From NCBI GenBank assembly GCA_964651005.1, contig CAZYVL010000011.1:1-39858 (forward strand): 39,858 bases of DNA, written 5' to 3'. Source of the stretch: DATMFV01 sp964651005. Lineage in GTDB: Bacteria > Verrucomicrobiota > Verrucomicrobiia > Chthoniobacterales > Chthoniobacteraceae. A program made the position numbers and the translations under genes. This document shows, piece after piece, positions 25,737-33,966 of the stretch. Every line of letters starts with the position of its first letter. Within the stretch, counting starts at the first letter, position 1. The notes under the pieces are model-generated. The model ran no database searches and was not told where the DNA came from. It saw only the letters and a program-made list of their open reading frames with translations.

Positions 25737-27737
25737 ATGATTCCCAAACAGCCGACCGTGGTTATCGAAAACCTGGAGCCGCTCCTCGATGGCGGTCGCC
25801 ACCCGATCAAGCGGATCGTGGGCGACAGCCTGCGCGTGGAGGCGGATCTCTTCAAGGACGGGCACGATCTTCTGAGCGCGCGCCTCAAGTGGCGGAAGGT
25901 GGGCGAGGTGGCGTGGAACGAAACGGCGATGACCCCCACCGGCAATGACCGCTGGGAGGCGACCTGCTCGCTCTTCGAGAACGCGATGCACGAATACACC
26001 GTGGAGGCGTGGGGGGATGCCTTCCGCTCCTGGCGGCATGAGTTCCGCAAAAAGGTGGAGGGAGGGCTGATCCGGCTGGAGAGCGAAATTCTCGAAGGAG
26101 CGGCCATCGTCCGCGCCGCCGCCTGCCGGGCGCTGGAGCGGCACGACAAGACGCGGCTCAACGAGATCGCCAAACTGCTCGAAACCGCGCCGCCCGAGCA
26201 GGTGGACGCCATCGCGCACTGGCCGGAGGTGGACGCGCTCATGCAGGCGTGGGGGGACCGGTCGCTCTCCACGGAGTTCCTCCCGTATGCGCGCGTCTTT
26301 GTGGACCGCGAGCGGGCGCAGTTCGCCGCGTGGTACGAATTTTTCCCCCGCTCCGCGCAAGGGCTGGCGGGGCGCGGCTCGGGCTTTCGCGATTGCCTCG
26401 CGCGCGTGGAGGACGCCGCCGCGATGGGGTTCGACGTGATCTATTTCCCGCCGATCCACCCGATCGGCATCACCGCCCGCAAGGGGAGGAACAACGCCGT
26501 AACGTGCGAACCGGGGGAGCCGGGGGTGCCTTACGCCATCGGCAACCGCCACCAGAAATGCCCGAACGGCGGCGGCCACCGGGATGTCGCGCCGGAACTC
26601 GGCACGCTGAAGGACTTCGACTGGCTCGTGGGCGAAATCCGCAAACGCGGGCTGGAGCTGGCGCTCGACTTCGCCCTCAACTGCTCGCCCGATCACCCGT
26701 ACGTGGAGGAGCACCCGGAGTGGTTCTTCAAGCGGCCCGACGGCTCCATCAAATACGCCGAGAACCCGCCAAAGAAGTACGAGGATGTCTACCCGCTCAA
26801 TTTCCAGAACGAGGACTGGCGCGCGCTCTGGGAGGAACTCACCGGCGTGGTCCTCTTCTGGGTGGAGCACGGGGTGAAGATCTTCCGCGTGGATAACCCG
26901 CACACGAAGCCGGTCGCCTTCTGGGAATACCTGATCGGCGAAGTCCGCGCGAAGCACCCCGATGTGGTTTTTCTCTCCGAGGCGTTCACTCGGCCCAAGA
27001 TGATGCGGGCGCTGGCGAAGGTCGGCTTCAGCCAGAGCTACACCTACTTTACCTGGCGCAACACGAAGCACGAGCTGACGGAATACTTCACCGAGCTGAC
27101 CGGGACGGCGGTGAACCAGTATTTCCGGGCGAACCTCTGGCCGAACACGCCCGATATTCTTCCGTATTACCTCCAGCAGGGGGGACGGCCCGCTTTCATG
27201 ATCCGCGCGGCGCTCGCCGCCACGCTCTCGCCCGCCTACGGCATCTATGGCGGCTACGAGCTGTGCGAGAACGCCGCGCTCCCCGGGAGGGAGGAATACC
27301 TCGATAGTGAGAAATACCAGTTCAAGGAGCGCGACTGGAACGCCCCGGGCAACATCAAGGAGTTCCTCACGCGGCTCAACCGCATCCGCCGCGAAAACCG
27401 CGCGCTGCACGACTACGCCAACCTCCGCTTCCACCCGTCAGAAAACGAGAATGTCCTTTTCTACAGTAGGATGACCGCCTCGCGGGATAACCTGATCCTC
27501 GTCGTTGTGAATCTCGACCCGTGGAACCGTCAGGACGCCTTCGTCCACGTCCCGCTGGAGGAGTTCGGCTGGCTGGAGGGGGACGCCTACCAGGTTCACG
27601 ATCTCCTCCGGGACGAACGCTACCTCTGGCACGGGCGGCGCAACTATGTCGCGCTCGACCCGCATACCCGGCCCGTCCACATCTTCCGCGTGCGCCGCTG
27701 GGTCTCGCGGGAGCAGGACTTCGATTACTATTGGTAG
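25737..27737 (+). CDS. glgE: Alpha-1,4-glucan:maltose-1-phosphate maltosyltransferase
   Basis: GlgE (GH13_3) extends alpha-1,4-glucans using maltose-1-phosphate. The 666 residues contain the N-terminal beta domain, a helical S domain, the catalytic barrel and the C-terminal beta domain. The nucleophile is D386 in KIFRVDNPHTKP, the general acid E415 in FLSEAFTRP, and conserved GlgE segments include YFPPIHPIG, RKGRNN, VPYAIG and AYGIYGGYEL. The ATG at 25737 follows a short AAGGAT element and gives the normal N-terminus. The usual partners TreS, Mak and GlgB are absent from this window, so either they lie elsewhere or maltose-1-phosphate is made differently (for example by a GlgM-type route). 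Confidence 0.95.
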   Translation: MIPKQPTVVIENLEPLLDGGRHPIKRIVGDSLRVEADLFKDGHDLLSARLKWRKVGEVAWNETAMTPTGNDRWEATCSLFENAMHEYTVEAWGDAFRSWRHEFRKKVEGGLIRLESEILEGAAIVRAAACRALERHDKTRLNEIAKLLETAPPEQVDAIAHWPEVDALMQAWGDRSLSTEFLPYARVFVDRERAQFAAWYEFFPRSAQGLAGRGSGFRDCLARVEDAAAMGFDVIYFPPIHPIGITARKGRNNAVTCEPGEPGVPYAIGNRHQKCPNGGGHRDVAPELGTLKDFDWLVGEIRKRGLELALDFALNCSPDHPYVEEHPEWFFKRPDGSIKYAENPPKKYEDVYPLNFQNEDWRALWEELTGVVLFWVEHGVKIFRVDNPHTKPVAFWEYLIGEVRAKHPDVVFLSEAFTRPKMMRALAKVGFSQSYTYFTWRNTKHELTEYFTELTGTAVNQYFRANLWPNTPDILPYYLQQGGRPAFMIRAALAATLSPAYGIYGGYELCENAALPGREEYLDSEKYQFKERDWNAPGNIKEFLTRLNRIRRENRALHDYANLRFHPSENENVLFYSRMTASRDNLILVVVNLDPWNRQDAFVHVPLEEFGWLEGDAYQVHDLLRDERYLWHGRRNYVALDPHTRPVHIFRVRRWVSREQDFDYYW

Positions 27738-27743
27738 GGTTGG

Positions 27744-27755
27744 TTTATACCAAAT
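27744..27755. repeat. Copy of the AT-rich motif TTTATACCAAAT
   Basis: This 12-mer lies between the convergent glgE and C39-protease genes and is identical, on the other strand, to 13318-13329 in the AAA ATPase promoter. A close version (TTTATATCAAAT) is at 13267-13278 and a 9-bp match at 39008-39016. In GC-rich DNA this is unlikely by chance and suggests a dispersed repeat. Confidence 0.5.
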
Positions 27756-27763
27756 CTTGGATC

Positions 27764-29089
27764 TTAAAACGGCTCCACCGTCGCCATGTTCGTGGTGATC
27801 GCCCAGGCGTCGGCCTGGGGCATCCGCTTGAGTTCGTTGCCCCTGCCCCAGGAGTCTGAATAGAGGATTTCCTGGGTTTTGTCGTTGTAGCCGATAATGA
27901 GCCGCATGTGGCCGCCGTGCGGGAGATTCTTCCCGTTTTCGGGCACGATCCCGAGCATGACCGACCAGAGGAGGGGCACCCCTTTGTCGATATTCGTTTT
28001 GATGTGGCGCTCGAAGGTGCGGAAACCCGCCGTGGTCCGCATCCGCCCGGCGCGGAGCACTTCGGGCTTCATTTTTCCGTAGTAGTCGGAGAGGTCGATG
28101 ATGCTGCTGTTTGAAATGACGATCTGCGGCGCTTTCTCCTTCTTGGCCGCCCAGTTGTAATCCCGGATCACGCTCAGGAAGGTGTTGTAGTCGTAATCAA
28201 TGCGGCTGCGGACGTGGATTTTGAAGCGCCCGGCCAGCTTCTTGAGCGAGGCGGTCATCGCTTCAACACTCGTCCCCTCGGAGGCGGAGCTGTTGGCGAG
28301 CTGCGCGAGTTCGTTGGCGTCCACCCGTACCCCATAGTAACGGAGCACCCGCTCCGCGCTCGCCACGACGCAGTATCCCTTCCGCCCCTGGTCCACCATC
28401 GGAATCCCGGTAAGGACGACATCGCCGCTTGCCGTGTCGCGCTTAATGTGGTCCTCGCCCCGGAATGGCTTGGCCGCCTTGCGCGCGTCGGCGACCTCCT
28501 CCATGATCGACTTCTTTTTCTGCGGCGGCGTGATGGTCAGGCGCACGAATTCCGCCCGGAATGCCCCGTACTCGGCGGCGTTGCGGGTGAACGAATACTC
28601 CAGAAGGTAGGACGCCGTTTCGCAATCCCAGATCATCCCTTCCGCCTTGACTGCGTTGGAGCGGTCGCGGCCCCGATCCACACCCTCGACGCCGGTTGCC
28701 TGGGAGATGGCGGCTTGCGTCTTCTGGATCAGCGCCTCGAAGGGGTCTTTCTCCATCGGGCCATTGTCGCCCCGGCTGTAATAAAGCACGGTGACTTCGC
28801 CCACCTTCCCTTCCTGAACCCGCATGAGCACCTGCGTCACCGGCTGGCCGAAGAGGGTGATCCCCTTTTTCGTGGTCTCCGCCGCGCCGTGCGCGTTGGA
28901 GACCCACCGGAAGCCAAACGGCTTGCCCGCCGTGACGAAATCGTCACCGGAGCTTTGCCACAAGCTTTCCGAGGCGAACGTGTTATCAAACGAAAGCGAC
29001 TGTGCCGCCGCCGGTTCCTCGGCGGGGGCGGGAGAAGGAGCCGACACGGCGAGAAGAGCGGCCAGCCCGAGAGAAGCGGCCTGCATCAT
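27764..29089 (-). CDS. Secreted papain-like (C39-type) cysteine peptidase domain protein
   Basis: The 441-residue protein starts with a signal peptide (MMQAASLGLAALLAVSAPS, then PAPAEE). The middle part (about 30-215) is unrecognised and beta-rich. The C-terminal part (about 225-441) is a C39-like peptidase: GIPMVDQGRKGYCVVASAER carries the catalytic C240, GGHMRLIIGYN the H394, and LYSDSWG the D412, in the right order. C39 domains elsewhere process leader peptides or act in the envelope; this one has no transporter fusion, so it is probably a periplasmic or surface hydrolase. ATG 29089 is chosen for the signal peptide; a longer frame runs into aguA. The gene is separated from glgE by 26 nt, convergent. 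Confidence 0.8.
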   Translation of the reverse strand: MMQAASLGLAALLAVSAPSPAPAEEPAAAQSLSFDNTFASESLWQSSGDDFVTAGKPFGFRWVSNAHGAAETTKKGITLFGQPVTQVLMRVQEGKVGEVTVLYYSRGDNGPMEKDPFEALIQKTQAAISQATGVEGVDRGRDRSNAVKAEGMIWDCETASYLLEYSFTRNAAEYGAFRAEFVRLTITPPQKKKSIMEEVADARKAAKPFRGEDHIKRDTASGDVVLTGIPMVDQGRKGYCVVASAERVLRYYGVRVDANELAQLANSSASEGTSVEAMTASLKKLAGRFKIHVRSRIDYDYNTFLSVIRDYNWAAKKEKAPQIVISNSSIIDLSDYYGKMKPEVLRAGRMRTTAGFRTFERHIKTNIDKGVPLLWSVMLGIVPENGKNLPHGGHMRLIIGYNDKTQEILYSDSWGRGNELKRMPQADAWAITTNMATVEPF

Positions 29090-29214
29090 GGCCCGAGCGC
29101 CTTTGCGAAATCCGACGTGGGATGGGGAGGTTTGCACGCATACAGGATAAGACTGCACCGCTGTGGGGTGCAAGAGCCAAGCCCGCTGCTCTCCCGCTCC
29201 CCCTGCTCCCCCCG

Positions 29215-30333
29215 CTACCCTCCAATACGGGGCTGCTGCTGGGTGAGGCAGTGGAACGCGCCAAGCCCCCAGATCAATTCGCGGCAGTCGATCCCGATCA
29301 CCTTGCGCGTCGGGAAGGCGGTCTGCAAAACGGAGGAGGCCCAGCCGTCGGCGCTGTCGCCGAAGACCGGCAGGAGCACCACCCGGTTGGCGATGTAGAA
29401 GTTGGCGTAGCTGGCGGGGAGCCGCTGCCCCTCGCGCACGATCTTGCCGGGCATCGGGAGGGCGTGCACTTCCAGCGGCGTGCCATCCTCGGCGTCCATC
29501 TCGCGCAGCTTCGCGAGGTTTTCCCGCAACGGCTCGTGGTTCGGATCGTCCTCCTCGTCCTCCACGCACGTCACCACCGTCGTGCGGCTGACGAAGCGGG
29601 CCAGGTCGTCCACATGCCCGTCGGTGTCATCCCCGTCGATGCCGTCGCCCAGCCAGAGGATCTGGGTGACGCCGAGGTAGTCGCGCAGTTTTTGCTCGAT
29701 CTCCTTGATGGAGAGATCCGGGTTCCGGTTCGGGTTCAGCAGGCAGGAACGCGTGGTGAGCAGGGAACCGGCGCCGTTGACATCGAGCGAGCCGCCTTCC
29801 ATGACGATGCCGGGATGAAACACCTCCAGGCCGAGGAGCTTGCCGATCTCCGTCGGCACCGCGTCGTCGAGATCGAAGGGCGGGTATTTCCAGCCCCAGG
29901 CGTTGTAGTCCCAATCGACGATGACCGGCTTCGGGTCGTTGGGGCGCGTGAGAAAGATCGGCCCGTGATCGCGGCACCACGGTTCGTTGGTCGGGATGGA
30001 GTGAAAGGTGACGTGCGCGGAGCGGGCGCGGTGCTTGCGCAGCGCCTCGCGCGCTTCGTGCTCGTGATCGGGGCCGTTGACGTTGATGCAGACGCGTTCG
30101 GAATCGGCCAGGGCATCGACCATCTTCGCGAGCACGGGGAGGACGGCATCGAACGTGCCGGGAAAGCTGATGCCGTCGCGGCGGGGCCACGAAAGCCAGG
30201 TCGCCTCGTGCGGCTCCCACTCGGCGGGCATCCGGTAGCCGAGCTGGGCGGGGGTTGGCGGGAGAATGGGCGGCGGTGCGCCCGCGTCCTCCGGAGAGGC
30301 GGGGTGTTCGGGTAAATCAGCGGATGAAGTCAT
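29215..30333 (-). CDS. aguA: Agmatine deiminase
   Basis: AguA hydrolyses agmatine to N-carbamoylputrescine and ammonia. The 372-residue protein shows the guanidine-modifying fold: MPAEWEPHEATWLSWP, NEPWCRDHGPIFL, VMEGGSLDVNG, DDTDGHVDDLARFV with the catalytic His, and the nucleophile C362 in GLGAFHCLTQQQP. The N-terminal 20 residues are a Pro/Ala-rich, probably disordered tail. It lies 140 nt downstream of aguB on the same strand, so the two likely form the agmatine-to-putrescine route. Confidence 0.96.
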   Translation of the reverse strand: MTSSADLPEHPASPEDAGAPPPILPPTPAQLGYRMPAEWEPHEATWLSWPRRDGISFPGTFDAVLPVLAKMVDALADSERVCINVNGPDHEHEAREALRKHRARSAHVTFHSIPTNEPWCRDHGPIFLTRPNDPKPVIVDWDYNAWGWKYPPFDLDDAVPTEIGKLLGLEVFHPGIVMEGGSLDVNGAGSLLTTRSCLLNPNRNPDLSIKEIEQKLRDYLGVTQILWLGDGIDGDDTDGHVDDLARFVSRTTVVTCVEDEEDDPNHEPLRENLAKLREMDAEDGTPLEVHALPMPGKIVREGQRLPASYANFYIANRVVLLPVFGDSADGWASSVLQTAFPTRKVIGIDCRELIWGLGAFHCLTQQQPRIGG

Positions 30334-30473
30334 GACAGGCGCGGCAAGCCGGGGGTTTTAGCGGATGAAGCGAGCCGGATGAAAGATCGAATTTTAAGGA
30401 CACGTTGCGCGGGCCGCGGCGCGGGCGCCAAGGGAGACTCGAATGACTCGAATCGTCCCCTCTCCCGGGGGGG

Positions 30474-31388
30474 TTATTGCCCCTCGTCGAGAAACCGCTG
30501 CTCCAATCCTCCATAGGCGTCGATGCGGCGGTCCCTCAAAAACGGCCAGTGCGTCCGCTGCTGGTCGAGCGCGGCGAGATCGACCGGAACGATAAGAATC
30601 TCCTCTTGGGAAACGCTCGCCCGCGCAAGCACGCGCCCGCCCGGATCGGCAACAAAGCTCTGCCCCCAGAACTCGATGCCGGGGCCGCCGTCGGGCGCTT
30701 CGTGGCCGACGCGGTTGGGGGCGGCGACGTAGCAGCCGTTGGCGATGGCGTGCGCGCGCTGGATGGTTTCCCAGGCGTCGTGCTGCCGCGCGCCGTACTC
30801 GGCCTTTTCCGCCGGGTGCCAGCCGATGGCCGTGGGGTAGAAGAGGATCTGCGCGCCGCGCAACGCCGTGAGCCGCGCGGCCTCGGGGTACCACTGGTCC
30901 CAGCAAACGCAAACGCCGATTTTGCCAAAGCGCGTCTCCCAGGCGCGGAAGCCGAGGTCGCCCGGCGTGAAGTAGAACTTCTCCAGGAAAAGCGGATCGT
31001 CCGGGATGTGCATCTTCCGGTATTTGCCCAGCAGCGTGCCGTCGGCGTCGAAGATCGCGGCGGTGTTGTGGTAGACGCCCGGCGCGCGTTTTTCAAAGAG
31101 CGAGGCGATCACCACGACGCCGTGCTCCTTCGCCGCGCGGGCGAGCGCCTCGGTGGACGGCCCGGGGACCGGCTCGGCGAGCTGAAAATATTTGTGGTCC
31201 TCCACCTGGCAGAAATAGAGCGACCGGAAAAGCTCCTGGAGGCAGACGATGTTCGCGCCGAGGCGCGCCGCCTCCGCGATTTGCGCCACGGCGCGGGCTA
31301 GGTTTTCATCCGGATCGGCCGAACACTTCGCCTGGACGAGGCCAAGCGTGACCGTGCCGGAGGTCGGAGAAGCGGTGTGGTTTGCCAT
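30474..31388 (-). CDS. aguB: N-carbamoylputrescine amidase
   Basis: AguB, a nitrilase-superfamily amidase, converts N-carbamoylputrescine to putrescine, CO2 and ammonia. The catalytic triad is visible: Glu in VCLQELFRS, Lys in GKYRKMHIPDD and C162 in CVCWDQWYPE. ELFRSLYFCQ and RTHWPFLRDRRIDAYG are characteristic of the plant-type/AguB branch. ATG 31388 (304 residues) is taken as start; ATG 31394 would add two residues and there is no clear Shine-Dalgarno for either. A longer frame to 31571 overlaps the divergent cyclophilin promoter and is rejected. Confidence 0.95.
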   Translation of the reverse strand: MANHTASPTSGTVTLGLVQAKCSADPDENLARAVAQIAEAARLGANIVCLQELFRSLYFCQVEDHKYFQLAEPVPGPSTEALARAAKEHGVVVIASLFEKRAPGVYHNTAAIFDADGTLLGKYRKMHIPDDPLFLEKFYFTPGDLGFRAWETRFGKIGVCVCWDQWYPEAARLTALRGAQILFYPTAIGWHPAEKAEYGARQHDAWETIQRAHAIANGCYVAAPNRVGHEAPDGGPGIEFWGQSFVADPGGRVLARASVSQEEILIVPVDLAALDQQRTHWPFLRDRRIDAYGGLEQRFLDEGQ

Positions 31389-31573
31389 GAGCATGAGCGG
31401 AGTCGTTAAAGAGCGTGATCGACGCGTCGGGAAAACTATGAGCCTCCGGCGCGAAGCGAAACAACTTTTTTGGGCGGTGCCAAAAAGGATTTTGTGCTGT
31501 CGCTTTCCCCCGTTGCGCGCCATGATCGCGCCTTTCGCCAAAAACCAGAACCCGATATTCCGATCCTCCAACG

Positions 31574-32071
31574 ATGAACGACATCCGCATCCTCCTCAAG
31601 ACCAGCAAGGGCAACATCGACCTGACGCTCTTCCCCTCGCAGGCACCCGTCACCGTGGCCAGTTTCCTGAACCTGGCGCAGAAGGGAAAATATGACGGCG
31701 TGGTGTTTCACCGCGTGATCGAGAACTTCATGATCCAGGGGGGCGACCCGAGCGGAACGGGCCGGGGGGACCGGGGCTACAAGTTCGAAGACGAATGCGT
31801 GCCCGCGCTCCGCTTCGACCAGCCGGGGCGCCTGGCGATGGCCAACGCGGGGCCGAATACAAACGGCTCGCAATTCTTCATCACGCACGTCCCCACGGCG
31901 TGGCTCGACGGCAAGCACACCATCTTCGGCCAAGTGAACAAGGGGCAGGAAGTCGTCAACGCCATCGGGCAGGGCGACAAGATCGAAGCGGTGGAAATTC
32001 TCGACCCGGTGGACGAACTCTTCGCCGCGAAGGCGGAGCGGATCGCGGAGTTCAACGCGAAGATGAAGTAG
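31574..32071 (+). CDS. Cyclophilin-type peptidyl-prolyl cis-trans isomerase
   Basis: The protein catalyses proline isomerisation in protein folding. It is 165 residues without a signal peptide, so cytoplasmic (PpiB-like). The active-site pieces are VVFHRVIENFMIQGGDP, GSQFFITHVPTAWLDGKHTIFG and LAMANAGPNTNGSQF, all conserved. It is divergent from aguB (185 bp between) and convergent with the DUF309 gene. A short hairpin (GAGGC 32077-32081, GCCTC 32087-32091) follows the stop without a T run. Confidence 0.94.
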   Translation: MNDIRILLKTSKGNIDLTLFPSQAPVTVASFLNLAQKGKYDGVVFHRVIENFMIQGGDPSGTGRGDRGYKFEDECVPALRFDQPGRLAMANAGPNTNGSQFFITHVPTAWLDGKHTIFGQVNKGQEVVNAIGQGDKIEAVEILDPVDELFAAKAERIAEFNAKMK

Positions 32072-32099
32072 GGCTTGAGGCTCTGAGCCTCTGAGCGGG

Positions 32100-32585
32100 C
32101 TACGCGCTTTTTCCCGAGGCCAGAGTCAGCACCGGGGCGGCCTTCGGGCTCCACGGGTTCACCCGGTACCGCGAACCGACAATCGCCTCCGCCTGCTCGT
32201 CGCAGAGGAGGCAGAGCGCCGCGACATCGAGCGCGAGATGGCGCGGGCGGTACGGGGCGAGATTGGCCGCCGCCAGCCGGAAAAGGCGCGAGGCGGGGCG
32301 CAGGCGACGGCCATCCTTGGGGTGGTCCGGGCGCAACGCCTGTTTCTTGAGGTGGACGAACGCCCCGGCGAACTGGATCAACCCCTTGAAGAAGGCGGCA
32401 TCCGGGTTCACGTCGCTCCGGTCCTGAAGCCAGAGGTGCTCCAGAACGTCGTGCGCCTCGTAGTAAAGCTGATCGTTGAAGCACTCGAAATAAGCGAGAT
32501 AACAACGGTCCAGCCCTCCGGCGGGCGGTTCCCCGGCGGCTCCCAGGCTTTCCACGAAAGCTTCGATGCGGTCGCTTTTTTTCAT
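32100..32585 (-). CDS. DUF309 family protein
   Basis: This 161-residue helical protein matches the DUF309 family: the signature YYEAHDVLEHLWL with its conserved HxxxE, followed by AAFFKGLIQFAGAFVHLKK. The two Glu/His-containing helices resemble a metal or nucleotide pocket but no biochemical role has been firmly assigned to the family. ATG 32585 is chosen because the domain starts soon after; a longer frame runs antisense to the CNNM gene. It is convergent with the cyclophilin gene. Confidence 0.85.
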   Translation of the reverse strand: MKKSDRIEAFVESLGAAGEPPAGGLDRCYLAYFECFNDQLYYEAHDVLEHLWLQDRSDVNPDAAFFKGLIQFAGAFVHLKKQALRPDHPKDGRRLRPASRLFRLAAANLAPYRPRHLALDVAALCLLCDEQAEAIVGSRYRVNPWSPKAAPVLTLASGKSA

Positions 32586-32661
32586 GGCTTGATCGGAAGG
32601 GAACTCTAGAATTGTTCCCATGTTTCGCAAGCATGAGGCTTTCGCAATTTTCTGAGAGGGC

Positions 32662-33966
32662 ATGGCGCTGCTTTTCCTCGCCGTGCCGATCGGCATCCTG
32701 CTCCTCTTTTCCGCCTTCTTCTCTGCGGCGGAAACGGCGTTTTTCTCGCTCCAGCCGGTGCAGCTCCGCCGCCTGAAGGCGGAGCGCCCCGTCGTGGCCG
32801 GGCAGCTGGAGCGGCTCCTCGCGCAGCCCCGGCGGCTCCTGGGCGTGCTCCTGCTCGCGGACACCTGCGCCAATGTGCCGTTGATCCTGCTCTGCCTCTG
32901 GGGGATGCGGGCGGAGGCCCGCTCGGGCATCGCGTTTCTGGCGGGGTCGCTGGCGATCTTCGGGGTGATCGTCGTGCTCGGGCAGTTGCTCCCGAAGATG
33001 ATCGCCCTGCGCGCGCCGTTCCGGATCGCCTCGGCGGGCGCGCCGCTTTTCCACTGGGCGATGCCGCTGCTGGAGCCGGTCTCCCACCTGATGGAGCGCG
33101 CGAGCGAGCGGATGGCCCGGCTGCTGACGCCGCGTTCTTTTGCCACGGCGCCGCTTACCCACGAGGAACTCGCCACGCTCGTGGAGATCGCTGCCGAAGA
33201 AGGAGCGATCCGGATCGGCGAGAGCGAGATTCTCGGCGAAATCCTCAAAATGGCGGATAAAACCGCCAAGGATTGCATGTTGCCACGGACGGATGTGTTC
33301 GCTATCCCGGACGATCTCGACGCCGCGGCGGCGCTCTCCCGGCTGCGGGCCAAGGGGTTCCGGCGGGTGCCCGTCTACGCGGATACGCCCGATAATATCC
33401 TCGGGATTCTCGATGTCCGCCGGTTCCTGCTCCACCCGGGGGAGCACTACACGGAGGCGCTTATCCCGCCGAGCTACGTGCCGGAGACGATGAAGGCGCT
33501 CGACCTGCTGCGCGGCCTGCTCCGGCAGCCGCAGCGGCTTGCCGTGGTTGTGGATGAATTCGGCGGGACGGAGGGGATCGTGACGCTCCCGGATATTATC
33601 GGGCATCTCCTCCCCGACACGCTTGCCTCGCCCGATCCGTCTCCGTACATCGACGATTTCGGGGCGGGCCGCCTCATCGTCGCCGGGACGGCGCGGCTCG
33701 ACGATCTCGGCGAGCGGCTCGGCGAAGAGCTGGAGGAAGAAGGGATCGACACGATCGGCGGGCTGCTCTTCAACCGGCTCGGCTATCTGCCCAAGCCGGG
33801 CGAGATGCTGGAGCTGGGCCGCTTCCGCGTCACGATCCGCCGCGCCTCGCGCAAGAGAATCCAGGAGATGTTGATTGAACCGCTCCAGCCAGGAGAATCG
33901 AAACCACCGCAATCCGGGCATCCCCCGGAACCGGAGGGCGGCGAAGATGCCGTCGCGCCCCTTTGA
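32662..33966 (+). CDS. CNNM/CorC-type membrane protein with CBS domains (first of a pair)
   Basis: The 434-residue protein has the family's three parts: an N-terminal CNNM (DUF21) membrane domain with about three or four helices (residues 1-140, including FFSAAETAFFSL), a pair of CBS domains (about 200-320, with MLPRTDVFAIPDD and RVPVYADTPDNILGIL, then VVVDEFGGTEGIVTLPDII), and a C-terminal CorC_HlyC domain (about 335-420). Such proteins are linked to magnesium, cobalt or sodium homeostasis; older annotations as hemolysins are misleading. The stop overlaps the start of a second, shorter paralogue by one base (TGATG). Confidence 0.9.
   Translation: MALLFLAVPIGILLLFSAFFSAAETAFFSLQPVQLRRLKAERPVVAGQLERLLAQPRRLLGVLLLADTCANVPLILLCLWGMRAEARSGIAFLAGSLAIFGVIVVLGQLLPKMIALRAPFRIASAGAPLFHWAMPLLEPVSHLMERASERMARLLTPRSFATAPLTHEELATLVEIAAEEGAIRIGESEILGEILKMADKTAKDCMLPRTDVFAIPDDLDAAAALSRLRAKGFRRVPVYADTPDNILGILDVRRFLLHPGEHYTEALIPPSYVPETMKALDLLRGLLRQPQRLAVVVDEFGGTEGIVTLPDIIGHLLPDTLASPDPSPYIDDFGAGRLIVAGTARLDDLGERLGEELEEEGIDTIGGLLFNRLGYLPKPGEMLELGRFRVTIRRASRKRIQEMLIEPLQPGESKPPQSGHPPEPEGGEDAVAPL

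Noticed and set aside
25371..27434. Open minus-strand frame of 687 codons antisense to glgE
   Set aside because: GlgE on the plus strand is complete with catalytic residues; the antisense frame has no recognisable domain.
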